Positions 1 through 10,191 are shown, counted from the first letter of the stretch. The stretch is 64,000 bases of DNA from Hyphomonadaceae bacterium UKL13-1 (GCA_001602435.1 CP012156.1:372001-436000); one strand, 5' to 3'. A program made the numbers and translations. Notes: generated from the letters alone by a model not told the origin.

Positions 1-56
1 GTGCCCTTTGATCCCACATTTAAAGGTGAGCGGGCCGCGTTCGGACCTTTGCCGCA

Positions 57-1556
57 TTGGTCACAGGAAGCTTTTTTGAAAATGAGCGTGCGACACAAGT
101 GACCCTAAACGTGCCATCCGAAGGCCTTGAGGCGACTAATACTGCGGCGGCTGAGTTTAAGCCCAATGATGGCTTAACCGCGCGCCTTTTGACGATTGGC
201 GCAGGCTTTATTTTGTTGACTGAATCCTTGTTCTTCCTGCCGACGATGGCGAGCCTGCGCGACGAATGGATCATCAATCGTTTGAACACAGCCGAGATCG
301 TCGCTTTGGCCGTCACCGCGCCGGACTCCTATGGCTTGATGGGGGGACGCACGTCTGAATTGGTGCGCGCGGCAGAGATTCAGTCGGTGACTATTCTACA
401 AAATGATGCACGCTTGGATGTGCTGGGCGGGACCCCAAAGGGCACGATCATCGACATTAATCCTGAAGCCCAGACCATTGGTCGTTCGCTTTCGGGCGTG
501 TTGGAAGCCTATGCCGCACCTAAGGGCCGATACCTCCGCATTGTCGGTCGGCCTCAGACCAATGCTGCGATCAAGCTTGAAGTGATCGTGGCAGAAGCGC
601 CGTTGAAAGACTCGCTGATGCGGTCGACTTGGCAGGTTTTGCTCTCGTCCTTGGCTTTGTCTTTGACCATTGGGGCGTTGATTTATGCGGCATTGGCTGA
701 TGGCTTCGTGCGGCCGATGCGGCGCCTAACCCGGGCGATTACCCGCTTCAGCACCGCACCAACCGACGCCAGCCGGGCGCTCGTGCCTTCCGGCCGGGCC
801 GATGAGATTGGCCAAGCGGAGGTCGCCTTTTCCGCCATGCAGGACACGGTGCGACAGGCCTTCATTCAGAAGGATCGCTTGGCGCAATTGGGCCTTGCGG
901 TCTCAAAAATTTCCCACGATCTGCGCCATTCACTGGGTGCTGCCCAATTAGTGAGTGAGCGTTTGGCGTCGGTGGATGATCCGGTGGTGCGGGCAACCGC
1001 CCCACGACTTGAGCGCGCGCTTCAGCGGGCGGTGAATTTGGCGCAGTCCACTTTGGCCTTTGGCAAAGCCCAAGAGCGCCCGCCGGAGCGGGAGCTCCTC
1101 TATCTGTCCGATGCATTGGATGACGCGGCCGAGGAAGCCTTGGCAGGCCTGACCGTGCCTTGGCAGCATGAGGTTCCAAACGACCTTGAAATCGAGATGG
1201 ATGGCGAGCATTTGCACCGCATCCTGACCAATCTGATCCGCAATGCCGCCCAAGCCATCGCCCAATCGGGTAAGCCCGGCACGATCCGCGCTTATGCAGC
1301 GGCGGAAGGTGAGCGCATTGACCTGCATGTGGTCGATACGGGGCCTGGCCTTCCCAAGCGCGTGCAGGACAATTTGTTTATGCCATTTGCTGGCAGCGGC
1401 CTGACAGGGGGTACAGGCCTTGGCCTCGCCATCGCGCGCGAACTCGCCCGCTTGAACGGCGGGGACATCGTCTTGGTCTCAACCTGCCAATCAGGTACGG
1501 ACTTTGTCGTGCATCTATTGGCCCAAACGGACGATGCAGCCGATGGTGACGCTTAG
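57..1556 (+). CDS. Membrane sensor histidine kinase
   Basis: A 499-residue inner-membrane histidine kinase. Membrane segments lie near residues 42-64 and 193-214 and enclose a periplasmic sensor region of about 130 residues with no family I recognise. A HAMP-like linker (about 212-265) precedes the H-box SKISHDLRHSLG with His287 as the expected phosphorylation site. The ATPase domain has an N-box (LTNLIRNAAQA, about 390-400), G1 (DTGPGL, 427-432) and G2 (GGTGLGL, 451-457). The start used is TTG at 57, because an in-frame stop lies at 27-29; a GTG at 99 is an alternative and neither has a strong ribosome site. No response regulator gene is adjacent, so the partner is unknown. Its stop overlaps the convergent permease gene by 4 bases. 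Confidence 0.88.
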   Translation: MVTGSFFENERATQVTLNVPSEGLEATNTAAAEFKPNDGLTARLLTIGAGFILLTESLFFLPTMASLRDEWIINRLNTAEIVALAVTAPDSYGLMGGRTSELVRAAEIQSVTILQNDARLDVLGGTPKGTIIDINPEAQTIGRSLSGVLEAYAAPKGRYLRIVGRPQTNAAIKLEVIVAEAPLKDSLMRSTWQVLLSSLALSLTIGALIYAALADGFVRPMRRLTRAITRFSTAPTDASRALVPSGRADEIGQAEVAFSAMQDTVRQAFIQKDRLAQLGLAVSKISHDLRHSLGAAQLVSERLASVDDPVVRATAPRLERALQRAVNLAQSTLAFGKAQERPPERELLYLSDALDDAAEEALAGLTVPWQHEVPNDLEIEMDGEHLHRILTNLIRNAAQAIAQSGKPGTIRAYAAAEGERIDLHVVDTGPGLPKRVQDNLFMPFAGSGLTGGTGLGLAIARELARLNGGDIVLVSTCQSGTDFVVHLLAQTDDAADGDA

Positions 1557-3349
1557 GCTTTAGCCGCCTCAGCCTCTTCCCGCTTTTCACGTTCCAGAAT
1601 TTCGCGAGCCGGGCCGCGCGAAATGGCGAGAGCCATGATGATGCCAAAAATCCCGATCAAGGACGTGTAGAAGAAGAAAGCGGTGTAGCCAGCGGCCAAG
1701 GCTTGACCCGATACGCCCAGCTTTGCGCCGCCTGCTGCAAAGGCTTCGGGCGGCAAGTGGTTGAACCACGGCTTCATGGCGGCCAGCCAACCCGTCTCAG
1801 ACGCCTTGGCAGCGCCTTCCACGACGCGCCCTGACAGGGCGGTGATGATCTTGCCGGGGAGAGCATAGAGCGACGAAAACACCGCATATTGGGTGGCGGT
1901 AAAGCCCTCTTTCGTCAGCATGGACATATACATGATCAGGCACGTCCCCGCGAACATGCCCGACAAATTGTCGATGCCAATCGCGACATAAAGCGCTGGC
2001 ACATTGGGGCCCGTCAGCGTGATGGCTATAAAGGCCAAGTTTGAAAGTGGTTGCAAGAAGGCCCCAATCACGAGGCAGCGGAACAGGCCAAACTTAAGGA
2101 CCAACCAACCACTTAACCCTGCCCCAATCGCACTCATGGCTGCGCCAAAGAATTTCTGGGCGTAAGCGATGGAGTCTTTTGAAAAGCCTGCGTCCAGATA
2201 CATGGTCGACGTCAGATTGAGTACAAAGTCGGCCATCCGATAGACGCAGATGAACACCAAAATGAGGCTGGCCAAATCCTTATAGCGGCTGAAGAAGTCG
2301 GCCAGCGGGTCCGCCAAGGCGGCTTTGAAATAGGCACCCGGGCGGGTTTTCAGGCGGGGGATTTGTAAGCAGGCGACCACAACCAGACTGAGACCAATCA
2401 GGGCATAACCCACTTGCTGCCAGACACCCCACGGCTTGGCGGCCAAAGCCGCGCTCATCTCCTTTGTGCCGCCGTAAAGCCCACCAACCAACCAAGCCAA
2501 AGGCTCTGCTTTGCCGGCTAGGCCCACGGCCAGAACACAGGCTGCCAGCAGCATCAAAGCGATCCGCCCAACCCATTCCAAGCTGTCGACAATGCCTCGG
2601 TCGGGCACATCGGCAGGGGCAACCCATCGGGGTGCAGGCGCAGTCGTTTCGCGCGGGGCCAAAAGGGTGGAGATAATGGCGAGACCCATAAAGCCTGCCA
2701 TCGCAACATAGGCGACAGCCCAGCCCAGCCAGCCATATTGGTCGCCATTCAGCGCCTGAGCGACGAAGAGCGGCAGCGCGCCTGCCAAAAGGATCGCAAC
2801 CCGGTAGCCCCACTGATAGGTGGCCGTCAAAACGCCCAAGCGATTGGCATCGCGGGCCACTTCGATCCGCCACGCATCAATCGCAATGTCTTGGGTGGCC
2901 CCTGCCAAGGCAATCAGCACGGCAAAGCCCGCAAAGGGAATGAAAGCAGCGGTCGCATCGCCTTCTTTGGTGAAGGCCAGAGCTGGATCGCTGGTCGCCA
3001 TCAATAAGAGGCCGACAATGACAATGGCTTGGGTCAGGAACATCCACGCGCGGCGGCGGCCCAACGCCTTATCCAGCAGGGGAATGGCAACCCGGTCTAC
3101 CAAGGGTGCCCAGAGGAATTTTAGCGCATAGGTGAGGGTGGCAAGCCCCATCAAGCCGATCAAAGCCAGCGAAGCCCCAGCTTCACGTAGCCAGATGGCT
3201 AAGGCCAAGCCAGCCAATTGATTGGGCATGCCGGCTGCAAAGCCCAGACCGAACATGACCAGCGAAGGCCGTTCGAAAAAGGCACCAACGCCGACTTTGT
3301 CATCTGCGCCAAGTTCTAATTCAGGTTCTTCCGCTTTTTTGCCAGCCAT
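1553..3349 (-). CDS. AmpG-like MFS permease (muropeptide or related solute)
   Basis: A 598-residue major facilitator protein with about 12-14 hydrophobic segments. The N-terminal half has AmpG-type features: FAAGMPNQL, LKFLWAPLVDR and GATQDIAIDAWR. AmpG proteins import anhydro-muropeptides for peptidoglycan recycling. This one is longer than E. coli AmpG (about 490) because of an inserted loop around residues 240-330, so the substrate is inferred. The frame is open further upstream, but I chose ATG at 3349 because it starts MAGKKAEEPE and is preceded by GAGGA at good spacing; the extra residues overlap the 3' end of the upstream kinase gene. It lies 43 bases downstream of the hybrid kinase on the same strand and may be cotranscribed with it. 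Confidence 0.82.
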   Translation of the reverse strand: MAGKKAEEPELELGADDKVGVGAFFERPSLVMFGLGFAAGMPNQLAGLALAIWLREAGASLALIGLMGLATLTYALKFLWAPLVDRVAIPLLDKALGRRRAWMFLTQAIVIVGLLLMATSDPALAFTKEGDATAAFIPFAGFAVLIALAGATQDIAIDAWRIEVARDANRLGVLTATYQWGYRVAILLAGALPLFVAQALNGDQYGWLGWAVAYVAMAGFMGLAIISTLLAPRETTAPAPRWVAPADVPDRGIVDSLEWVGRIALMLLAACVLAVGLAGKAEPLAWLVGGLYGGTKEMSAALAAKPWGVWQQVGYALIGLSLVVVACLQIPRLKTRPGAYFKAALADPLADFFSRYKDLASLILVFICVYRMADFVLNLTSTMYLDAGFSKDSIAYAQKFFGAAMSAIGAGLSGWLVLKFGLFRCLVIGAFLQPLSNLAFIAITLTGPNVPALYVAIGIDNLSGMFAGTCLIMYMSMLTKEGFTATQYAVFSSLYALPGKIITALSGRVVEGAAKASETGWLAAMKPWFNHLPPEAFAAGGAKLGVSGQALAAGYTAFFFYTSLIGIFGIIMALAISRGPAREILEREKREEAEAAKA

Positions 3350-3392
3350 GGAGGTCCTCACAAGGATCAAGACCTCAAAAAGGCGTCCTGAT

Positions 3393-5111
3393 TCAGGCGG
3401 CGAAAGTGGCCTGTCTGGACGCATTCGTCCAGCGCTCCAATACAGACGACAACATGGCCGGGTCGAGCGGCTTGGTAATGAAGTCATTCATGCCCGCATT
3501 CTTACAGGCACGACGGTCTTCTTCCATCGCGGCTGCCGTCAAGGCGATGATGGGTGCCTCAAGGAAGCGACCACCCAAGGCGCGGATGGCGCGGGTGGCT
3601 TCAAACCCGTCCATCACTGGCATATGCACATCCATCAGCACCAGATCATAGGGCGCGTCTTGTATGGCGCGCAGCGCCTCTGCCCCATTGCCAACCGCCA
3701 CAACGTGACATCCATTGCGCACCAAAAGCGACTTGGCCAAGAGCGCATTGATCGGATTGTCCTCGGCCAACAGGACCCGCAAGCCGATTGCAATCGGAGT
3801 CGTATCGGCGCGCTCGTCATTGGCCACGACAGGACGTGTATCGACGCCTTCGCCTGCCGCCAGCGCTACACGCTCAATCAGGGACGCGATGCGAAGGGGC
3901 TTAATCAGATAGCCGATGGCACCCTTGGCGCGATAATCATCGATCAGATCGCGGCGCTCTTGCGGGATGAGGGCGACCACAGGGCTCGCACATTTCAGCC
4001 AAGGGGCGGCTTGGACCGTATCGGTATGGTGATCCAACAGGATGACGCTCGCCTCTTTGGCTTGGCGCGGTGTCGTGACGGACATCACCCGTGCGCCCTC
4101 GTCTTCCAGTGCCAGTGTAAGCGCCTCAACCAGAAGCACGGACTGGCTTTGAATGGCGATAGTTTTGCCCATCAGGCGCTGGCTGCGGGCTGGGGCCGGG
4201 GTGACGGTCTCGAACGGAATATCGATCCAGAACACACTGCCGCCACCCTCACGATTCTTGAGGCCAACTGTCCCGCCCAAGGCTGTGGTCAGCTTCTTCA
4301 CGATGGCAAGGCCAAGGCCTGTACCGCCAAAGCGACGCGAGTGCGAGGAATCGGCTTGCTGGAATTCCTCAAAGACGCGCTCCATCTTGTCGTCTGGAAT
4401 GCCAATGCCGGTATCTTCCACGCAAAAGCGCAGGCGATTGACGCCTGTGGCTTCCAAGCGCAGCAAGACGCCACCGTCCTCGGTGAATTTCACGGCGTTT
4501 GAGGCCAAGTTCAAAATGATCTGGCGCAAGCGGCCGTCATCGCCGGCGACTTCAACCGGTACATTGGGGTCAACTACGAGGACGATCTCCAGCGCTTTTT
4601 CATGCGCCCGGGGCGAGCAGAGTTCGGCGACCGATTGTAGCGTTTTGGCTGGATTAAAGACCATGGTCTCCAGCTCTATCTTGCCGCTCTCCAGCTTGGC
4701 GTAATCGAGGATATCGTTGAGCAGCGCCAACAAATGCTGACCGGAATCGGTGACCGCACCCAACCAGGAACGCTGGGCACTGGTCAGCTCACTCATGGCC
4801 AACAGGCCTGCCATACCCAAAATCCCGTTCAGAGGGGTACGGATTTCATGGCTGAGGGTCGCAAACAACATGGTCTTCCCACGGGCCGTCTCGTCGGCAT
4901 CGGGGCGGAACACACCCAATTGACTGCCGTCCTCGCGCTCTTGAATGGTCCAGCCAAAGCGGGCTTCATACCAAGGGGCAAAGGCACCTAAGGCCACTTG
5001 CTCGCCAAATCGCCGTGAAGCAAGGTCATTTGCTTCTAAAACGCGGCCATTTTTACTGGCAAGAATGGCGCAATCGGGCAAGTCGCTCAGAGCGAAAGTC
5101 ATGTTTGTCAT
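3393..5111 (-). CDS. Cytoplasmic hybrid histidine kinase with pseudo-receiver and receiver domains
   Basis: 572 residues with no membrane segment. Order: short PAS-like region (1-75), DHp with SHEIRTPLNG (His88), ATPase domain with N-box NLASNAVKFT (201-210), G1 DTGIGI (233-238) and G2 GGTGLGL (262-268), then two receiver folds. The second receiver (about 444-562) has the acidic pair in AEDN, Asp494 in VLMDVHMP and Lys547. The first (about 314-418) keeps an Asp (360) and Lys404 but lacks the acidic pair at the end of its first strand, so it is probably a pseudo-receiver. Kinase, pseudo-receiver and receiver in this order resemble Caulobacter ShkA, a c-di-GMP-controlled kinase; that assignment is only an inference. 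The ATG at 5102 is an alternative start. Confidence 0.9.
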   Translation of the reverse strand: MTNMTFALSDLPDCAILASKNGRVLEANDLASRRFGEQVALGAFAPWYEARFGWTIQEREDGSQLGVFRPDADETARGKTMLFATLSHEIRTPLNGILGMAGLLAMSELTSAQRSWLGAVTDSGQHLLALLNDILDYAKLESGKIELETMVFNPAKTLQSVAELCSPRAHEKALEIVLVVDPNVPVEVAGDDGRLRQIILNLASNAVKFTEDGGVLLRLEATGVNRLRFCVEDTGIGIPDDKMERVFEEFQQADSSHSRRFGGTGLGLAIVKKLTTALGGTVGLKNREGGGSVFWIDIPFETVTPAPARSQRLMGKTIAIQSQSVLLVEALTLALEDEGARVMSVTTPRQAKEASVILLDHHTDTVQAAPWLKCASPVVALIPQERRDLIDDYRAKGAIGYLIKPLRIASLIERVALAAGEGVDTRPVVANDERADTTPIAIGLRVLLAEDNPINALLAKSLLVRNGCHVVAVGNGAEALRAIQDAPYDLVLMDVHMPVMDGFEATRAIRALGGRFLEAPIIALTAAAMEEDRRACKNAGMNDFITKPLDPAMLSSVLERWTNASRQATFAA

Positions 5112-5165
5112 GCCCGCACACTAGCAGCGATGGGTTAAGGAATGGCTGCCCGGCGCTTGAGATTG

Positions 5166-6323
5166 TTATTTCGGCCACACATAGGGGTGGCGGACATAGC
5201 CAAAGGCGGGCAGGGCCTCGTTGCCGCGCTTGAAATCAAAGAAGGTCGCATTCTCCCAATGCGAACCTGTGCCCCAGCGCGTCTTGCAGGAGGTAGAGAC
5301 CCAAGCCGGTTCCCAATAGACCACGCCAGCCCCGCCATGGCTGATCACGCCCTGGGTCAGGTCGACCAGATAGCGCAATTGGCCGTCCGGCGTGGCAGGA
5401 TATTCCTTGATCAGCGTATCTGGCCCCAATAGATTGGCGGCGTCATCGGCCCCGTCATTGGTCCAAGGATAAGAAGTCTCAACCACAATCACCTTGGCCT
5501 TATAAGTGGCGCTGAGGCGCGTGATGGCGGCATTGAGGCCATCTAGGCCCTGGGTCGACCATTTCCGGTAATAGGACAGGCCGATATAATCAAAGTCGGT
5601 CACGCCTGCCTCAGCGGCCTTGGCAAACCAAGGCTCGGCATTTTCGGGCTGGGCGATATGCAGCATGATTTTGGGCGCGGTGCCTGTGGCCTTGCCAGCA
5701 TCGCGCACGGCTTTGATTCCGGCTTTGAACAAGGCCGCATTGCGGACCCAATCGGTGGACCGGGTTTCCCACTTCCAATCCTTCCGCCCCATCATTTCCT
5801 TATTGGTCTCATTGCCAACTTGGACCATGTGCGGCATCAGGCCTTCGCCCGCGAGCTTGATCAGTGTGTCAAAGGTGAATTGATAGACGGCGGCGGCGAG
5901 GCCTTCGGTGGTTGGGATGTTTTCCCACGCTTTGGGAATCCATTGCTTGTCGCCATCGGCCCAATCATCGGAATAATGGAAGTCCAACAGGACCGCTTGC
6001 CCACTCGCCTTGGCCCGACGCATGGAGCGGCGCACATCGTCAAAATTGCTGTAGTTTGTCCAGTCGGGATTATTCCACAAGCGCAGACGCGCCAGATTGT
6101 GGCCGGTATCGGCAAATAGCTGATAGGGGTCGACGCGCTTGCCGCCTTGGCGATAGATCGCGCCGCAATCCTCCATCTCATTCACATAAGAGAGGTCTGC
6201 ACCGAAATAAAATTCGGGATGGCTGGCCTGTTGAGCCGGTGCTGCAAGCCCTGACCGGACAAGCCCGCTGGCGGTTAAAAGTCCAAGCCCTGCGGCTAGT
6301 GCCCGTCGCCTAGAAAAAGTCAT
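5166..6323 (-). CDS. Exported GH53 endo-beta-1,4-galactanase (arabinogalactan-type)
   Basis: 385 residues. It hydrolyses beta-1,4-galactan backbones of plant or algal arabinogalactan. The N-terminus (SRRRALAAG followed by a hydrophobic stretch and LAAPA) is a signal peptide with a Tat-like basic start. Family hallmarks are visible: FYFGADLSYVNEMED near the mature N-terminus, RLRLWN, LDFHYSDDWAD, the acid/base Glu172 in VGNE, and the nucleophile Glu282 in VVETSYPW. I chose ATG at 6323 because AAGGAG sits 8 bases upstream. The gene follows rpoH on the same strand with a 56-base gap. No other polysaccharide-degrading enzyme is nearby, so it is not part of a visible utilisation locus. Confidence 0.9.
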   Translation of the reverse strand: MTFSRRRALAAGLGLLTASGLVRSGLAAPAQQASHPEFYFGADLSYVNEMEDCGAIYRQGGKRVDPYQLFADTGHNLARLRLWNNPDWTNYSNFDDVRRSMRRAKASGQAVLLDFHYSDDWADGDKQWIPKAWENIPTTEGLAAAVYQFTFDTLIKLAGEGLMPHMVQVGNETNKEMMGRKDWKWETRSTDWVRNAALFKAGIKAVRDAGKATGTAPKIMLHIAQPENAEPWFAKAAEAGVTDFDYIGLSYYRKWSTQGLDGLNAAITRLSATYKAKVIVVETSYPWTNDGADDAANLLGPDTLIKEYPATPDGQLRYLVDLTQGVISHGGAGVVYWEPAWVSTSCKTRWGTGSHWENATFFDFKRGNEALPAFGYVRHPYVWPK

Positions 6324-6379
6324 GCACCCACTCCTTGAAGCGGCTACATGACCATTCATATTGGCAGTGCGCAACACAA

Positions 6380-7264
6380 TTAGGCGGCGATTAAGCCACT
6401 CTCAAGTGCTGCCTTTTTGATCGCAGCTTGCATTTTTTCAAATGCGCGCACTTCGATCTGACGGATGCGCTCGCGGCTGACCCCATATTGATCGGCAAGG
6501 TCTTCCAAGGTCACCGGATCATCGCGCAAGCGACGCTCGCGGATGATGTGCTGTTCGCGCTCATTCAAGGTCGACAAGGCCTGGTTCAGCAGGATCATGC
6601 GCTCGTCATGCTCTTCGCGCTCAGCATATTCGGTCTCGGCGCTCTCATCATCGGAAGCCAGCCAATCCTGCCATTCGCCGCCACCATCTTCACCAACGCG
6701 GACGTTGAGCGAAGCGTCTGGGCCCGACAAGCGACGGTTCATCGAGATGACTTCGTCATTCGTCACAGCCAATTGGGTCGCGATATAATTGACGTCTTCG
6801 GGTTTCAGATCGCCTTCCTCAATCGCCTGCATTTTGGATTTCATGCGGCGGAGGTTGAAGAACAGCTTTTTCTGCGCGGCGGTGGTGCCCATTTTGACCA
6901 AGGACCATGAGCGCAGCACATATTCTTGGATCGAAGCGCGGATCCACCACATGGCATAAGTCGCCAAGCGGAAGCCCTTTTCAGGGTCAAACTTTTTAAC
7001 CGCCTGCATCAGGCCGATATTGCCTTCCGAAATCACTTCCGCCACAGGCAGGCCATAGCCGCGATAGCCCATCGCCATCTTAGCCACGAGGCGCAAATGG
7101 CTGGTCACCAGCTTTTCAGCTGCACCGGTATCTTCATGCTCACGCCAGCGCTTGGCGAGCATATATTCCTCGTCCTTGTGCAGCATCGGAAATTTACGGA
7201 TCTCAGTGAGATACCGCTGAAGGCCCAGTTCTGGCCCTACATTAAGCGCGAGTGCGCGAGTCAT
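6380..7264 (-). CDS. rpoH: RNA polymerase heat-shock sigma factor RpoH (sigma-32)
   Basis: 294 residues, the usual RpoH length. It directs RNA polymerase to heat-shock promoters. Region 2 is clear (LVTSHLRLVAKMAMGYRGYG, then FDPEKGFRLATYAMWWIRASIQEYVLRSW), as are the RpoH-box-like segment around TTAAQKKLFFNLRRMKSK and the region 4 helix-turn-helix (LEDLADQYGVSRERIRQIE). I chose ATG at 7264 (MTRALALNVG), preceded by GGGGAG; the open frame continues upstream but that part reads through the leader. The leader has two small inverted repeats (see the separate entry). Many alphaproteobacteria carry two rpoH genes; this window cannot show whether a second exists. Confidence 0.95.
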   Translation of the reverse strand: MTRALALNVGPELGLQRYLTEIRKFPMLHKDEEYMLAKRWREHEDTGAAEKLVTSHLRLVAKMAMGYRGYGLPVAEVISEGNIGLMQAVKKFDPEKGFRLATYAMWWIRASIQEYVLRSWSLVKMGTTAAQKKLFFNLRRMKSKMQAIEEGDLKPEDVNYIATQLAVTNDEVISMNRRLSGPDASLNVRVGEDGGGEWQDWLASDDESAETEYAEREEHDERMILLNQALSTLNEREQHIIRERRLRDDPVTLEDLADQYGVSRERIRQIEVRAFEKMQAAIKKAALESGLIAA

Positions 7265-7284
7265 ATGTCCACTCCCCAAAAGAA

Positions 7285-7305
7285 TTACCCTTGTAAGGCG
7301 GGTAA
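7285..7305 (-). promoter_or_regulatory. Inverted repeat in the rpoH 5' leader
   Basis: TTACCC (7285-7290) and GGGTAA (7300-7305) form a 6-bp stem with a 9-base loop about 20 bases upstream of the rpoH start. A second short repeat (ACTCC/GGAGT) lies near 7350-7365. rpoH mRNA is controlled by leader structure in some bacteria, so a regulatory hairpin is possible, but these stems are short and do not cover the ribosome site. Confidence 0.3.
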
Positions 7306-7452
7306 TAGTAGGAGCGTCGGGGCAGGGATTTGGTTCCCGTTCCGGCGTTCGAGACTCCACTTAGGAGTGGGGTTGGGCAAAATAAAGGCCTGACCTGATG
7401 AATGATTGGTAAGGTTTCGTCATGGCTTGGATTAGAAGTCCTGATCCCACAA

Positions 7453-7485
7453 GAAAAGGGCCCTCTGACGACGTCAGAAGGCCCC
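7453..7485 (-). terminator. Rho-independent terminator of acnA
   Basis: Read on the minus strand, a GC-rich stem of about 12 pairs with one mismatch (arms 7458-7470 and 7472-7484) is followed by TTTTCTT. It begins about 20 bases after the acnA stop codon, as expected for an intrinsic terminator. Confidence 0.85.
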
Positions 7486-7506
7486 ATTCTGTATTGGATC
7501 GGTGGC

Positions 7507-10191
7507 TTATGCCGCGCGGGCCAATTGGCGCAGCACGAACTGCATGATGCCGCCCGAGAAATAGTAGTCGAGCTCGTTGGCGGTATCGATGCGGCTGATG
7601 ACGGGTGCAATCACCACTGTGCCATCGGCGCGGCGGATTTCGACATCCATCTCTTTGCGTGGCGCGATGTCATTAATGCCATAGATGGACACCATTTCAT
7701 CGCCAACGAGATTGAGGCTGGCCCACGTTACGCCATCGCGGAATTGGAAGGGCAGAACGCCCATACCGATCAGGTTTGAACGGTGAATACGCTCAAAGCT
7801 CTCGGTGATCACAGCCCGGACGCCCAGAAGATTGGTGCCTTTGGCGGCCCAGTCACGTGACGAGCCCGTGCCATATTCCTTGCCTGCAAAGATCACCAGC
7901 GGCGTGCCGGCATCCTTATAGAGCATGGCGGCATCATAGATCGGCATGACTTCGCCATCTGGCCAATGCTTGGTGACGCCACCTTCAACGCCAGGAACCA
8001 TTTGGTTCTTGATCCGGATATTGGCGAAGGTACCGCGCATCATCACTTCGTGATGGCCACGGCGGGCCCCATAAGAGTTGAAGTCAATGGCCGAAACGCC
8101 ATTTTCGGTCAGGAACTTGCCTGCGGGGCTGGATGCTTTGATCGAGCCCGCGGGCGAGATGTGGTCGGTGGTGATGCTGTCGCCAAACAGACCCAAGACA
8201 CGCGCGTGCAGAATGTCTTCCACACCCTTTGGCGTCATGGTCATGCCTTCAAAGTAAGGCGGGTTGGCAACATAGGTCGATTTGGCTGGCCAATTATAAG
8301 TTTGACCGCCAGAGACTTGGATGGCTTGCCAATTCACATCGCCTTTGAACACGTCGGCATAGCGACGGGCAAACATTTCTGCCGTCACATATTCGCGCAT
8401 GATGGCAGAGACTTCGGTGGACGTGGGCCAAACGTCTTTCAGATAGACGGGCTGGCCATCAGAGCCTGTACCCAATGGCTCTTTATTGAGGTCCACTTGC
8501 ATAGAGCCTGCCAGAGCATAGGCGACAACCAGTGGCGGCGAAGCCAGATAATTGGCGCGCGTATCTGGATTGACGCGGCCTTCAAAGTTGCGATTGCCCG
8601 ACAACACAGAGGCTGCCACCAAATCACCAGCCACAATGGCTTTGGTGATTTCTTCAGGCAGCGGGCCGGAGTTGCCGATACAAGTGGTGCAGCCGTAGCC
8701 AACCAGATTGAAGCCCATAGCATCCAAGTCAGACTGAAGGCCAGACTGGGTCAGATAATCGGTGACGACTTGCGAACCCGGTGCGAGTGAGGTTTTCACC
8801 CAAGGCTTTACGGTCAGACCTTTGGCGCGGGCCTTGCGGGCCACAAGGCCAGCGGCGATCAGCACCGAAGGGTTAGAGGTATTGGTGCAGGAAGTAATCG
8901 CGGCAATCACCACATCGCCATGGCCGAGGTCATGATTATGGCCTTCCACGCCAACACGCTTGGCCACTTCGCCAGCCTTGCCAAATTCGCCTTCCAGCGC
9001 GCTCTTAAACGCGGTTGCGGCATCGGCCACCAAAACCCGGTCTTGTGGGCGTTTGGGCCCGGCGAGTGAAGGTTGGACGCTGCCCAGATCGAGGGCCAAT
9101 TCGTCGGTGAAGACGGGCTGACCCGCATCATGCTTCCACATCATATTGGCTTTGGCATAGGCCTCCACCAAGGCCACACGGCCCGCATCGCGACCGGTAG
9201 AGCGCAGGAAGTTGATCGTGTCTTCCGCGACCGGGAAGAAGCCGCAGGTCGCGCCATATTCTGGGGCCATATTGGCGATGGTGGCGCGGTCTTCCAAGGT
9301 CATGGAATCAAGGCCGGGGCCAAAGAATTCCACAAACTTGCCTACCACGCCCTTTTTGCGCAGCATTTGCGTGACGGTCAGCACGAGGTCGGTCGCGGTG
9401 GCCCCTTCTGGCAATTTGCCGTCGAGTTTAAAGCCAACCACTTCAGGGATCAGCATCGAGATCGGCTGGCCCAACATCGCTGCTTCAGCCTCAATCCCGC
9501 CAACGCCCCAGCCCAATACGGCCAAGCCATTGATCATGGTGGTGTGGCTGTCGGTGCCGACAACGCTATCTGGATAGGCGACTTCGTCGCTGCCATCTTC
9601 AGCGGTCCAAACGGTTTGCGCCAAATATTCCAAGTTCACTTGGTGGCAGATGCCGGTGCCAGGCGGCACGACGCGGAAGTTCTTAAATGCGCTTTGGCCC
9701 CAACGCAGGAATTCATAGCGCTCACCATTGCGATCATATTCAAGGTCAACGTTCTTGGCGAAGCTGTCGCCTTTACCGGCATAATCCACCATGACGGAGT
9801 GGTCGATCACCAGATCAACAGGGATCAGCGGATTGACCTTCTCCGGGTTGGAACCCAGCGCTGCTGCGGCATCGCGCATGGCGGCCAGATCAACCACGGC
9901 AGGCACGCCGGTGAAGTCTTGCATCAGCACGCGGGCAGGACGGAAGGCGATTTCGTGTTCGATCTTGCCTTTGTTGTCCACCCATTTGGCGACCGCTTCG
10001 ATATCGGCCTTGGTCACCGTGACGCCATCTTCGGCGCGCAACAGGTTTTCCAACAGGATTTTCAAAGTCACGGGCAGTTTAGAAACATCGCCAAGACCAT
10101 TTTTCGAGGCAGCTTCTAAAGAATAATAGACATAGGTCTTGTCGCCGACAGTCAGAGTCTGGCGAGATTTAAAACTATTGAGTGAGGGCAT
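7507..10191 (-). CDS. acnA: Aconitate hydratase A
   Basis: 894 residues, full length for the AcnA/IRP1 family. It interconverts citrate and isocitrate in the TCA cycle using a [4Fe-4S] cluster. Cluster ligands are Cys435 (in [10 protein letters not shown]) and Cys501 and Cys504 (in [14 protein letters not shown]). Other signatures are [14 protein letters not shown] and, near the C-terminus, [16 protein letters not shown]. The start ATG at 10191 has an AAAGGA ribosome site. The gene stands alone: a terminator follows it and the region upstream has no gene for 1.37 kb. Confidence 0.98.
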   Translation of the reverse strand: MPSLNSFKSRQTLTVGDKTYVYYSLEAASKNGLGDVSKLPVTLKILLENLLRAEDGVTVTKADIEAVAKWVDNKGKIEHEIAFRPARVLMQDFTGVPAVVDLAAMRDAAAALGSNPEKVNPLIPVDLVIDHSVMVDYAGKGDSFAKNVDLEYDRNGERYEFLRWGQSAFKNFRVVPPGTGICHQVNLEYLAQTVWTAEDGSDEVAYPDSVVGTDSHTTMINGLAVLGWGVGGIEAEAAMLGQPISMLIPEVVGFKLDGKLPEGATATDLVLTVTQMLRKKGVVGKFVEFFGPGLDSMTLEDRATIANMAPEYGATCGFFPVAEDTINFLRSTGRDAGRVALVEAYAKANMMWKHDAGQPVFTDELALDLGSVQPSLAGPKRPQDRVLVADAATAFKSALEGEFGKAGEVAKRVGVEGHNHDLGHGDVVIAAITSCTNTSNPSVLIAAGLVARKARAKGLTVKPWVKTSLAPGSQVVTDYLTQSGLQSDLDAMGFNLVGYGCTTCIGNSGPLPEEITKAIVAGDLVAASVLSGNRNFEGRVNPDTRANYLASPPLVVAYALAGSMQVDLNKEPLGTGSDGQPVYLKDVWPTSTEVSAIMREYVTAEMFARRYADVFKGDVNWQAIQVSGGQTYNWPAKSTYVANPPYFEGMTMTPKGVEDILHARVLGLFGDSITTDHISPAGSIKASSPAGKFLTENGVSAIDFNSYGARRGHHEVMMRGTFANIRIKNQMVPGVEGGVTKHWPDGEVMPIYDAAMLYKDAGTPLVIFAGKEYGTGSSRDWAAKGTNLLGVRAVITESFERIHRSNLIGMGVLPFQFRDGVTWASLNLVGDEMVSIYGINDIAPRKEMDVEIRRADGTVVIAPVISRIDTANELDYYFSGGIMQFVLRQLARAA

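Noticed and set aside
3222-4502. Long open frame (426 codons) antisense to the hybrid kinase
   Set aside because: It mirrors the kinase reading frame, has atypical composition (many His, Gln, Arg) and no family resemblance; the kinase on the other strand is unmistakable.
7340-7375. TTCGAGA near 7349 looking like a tRNA T-loop
   Set aside because: The flanking bases do not form a 5-bp T stem and there is no acceptor, D or anticodon arm.
9073-10119. Open frame of 348 codons antisense to acnA
   Set aside because: A shadow of the acnA frame with no domain features or ribosome site.
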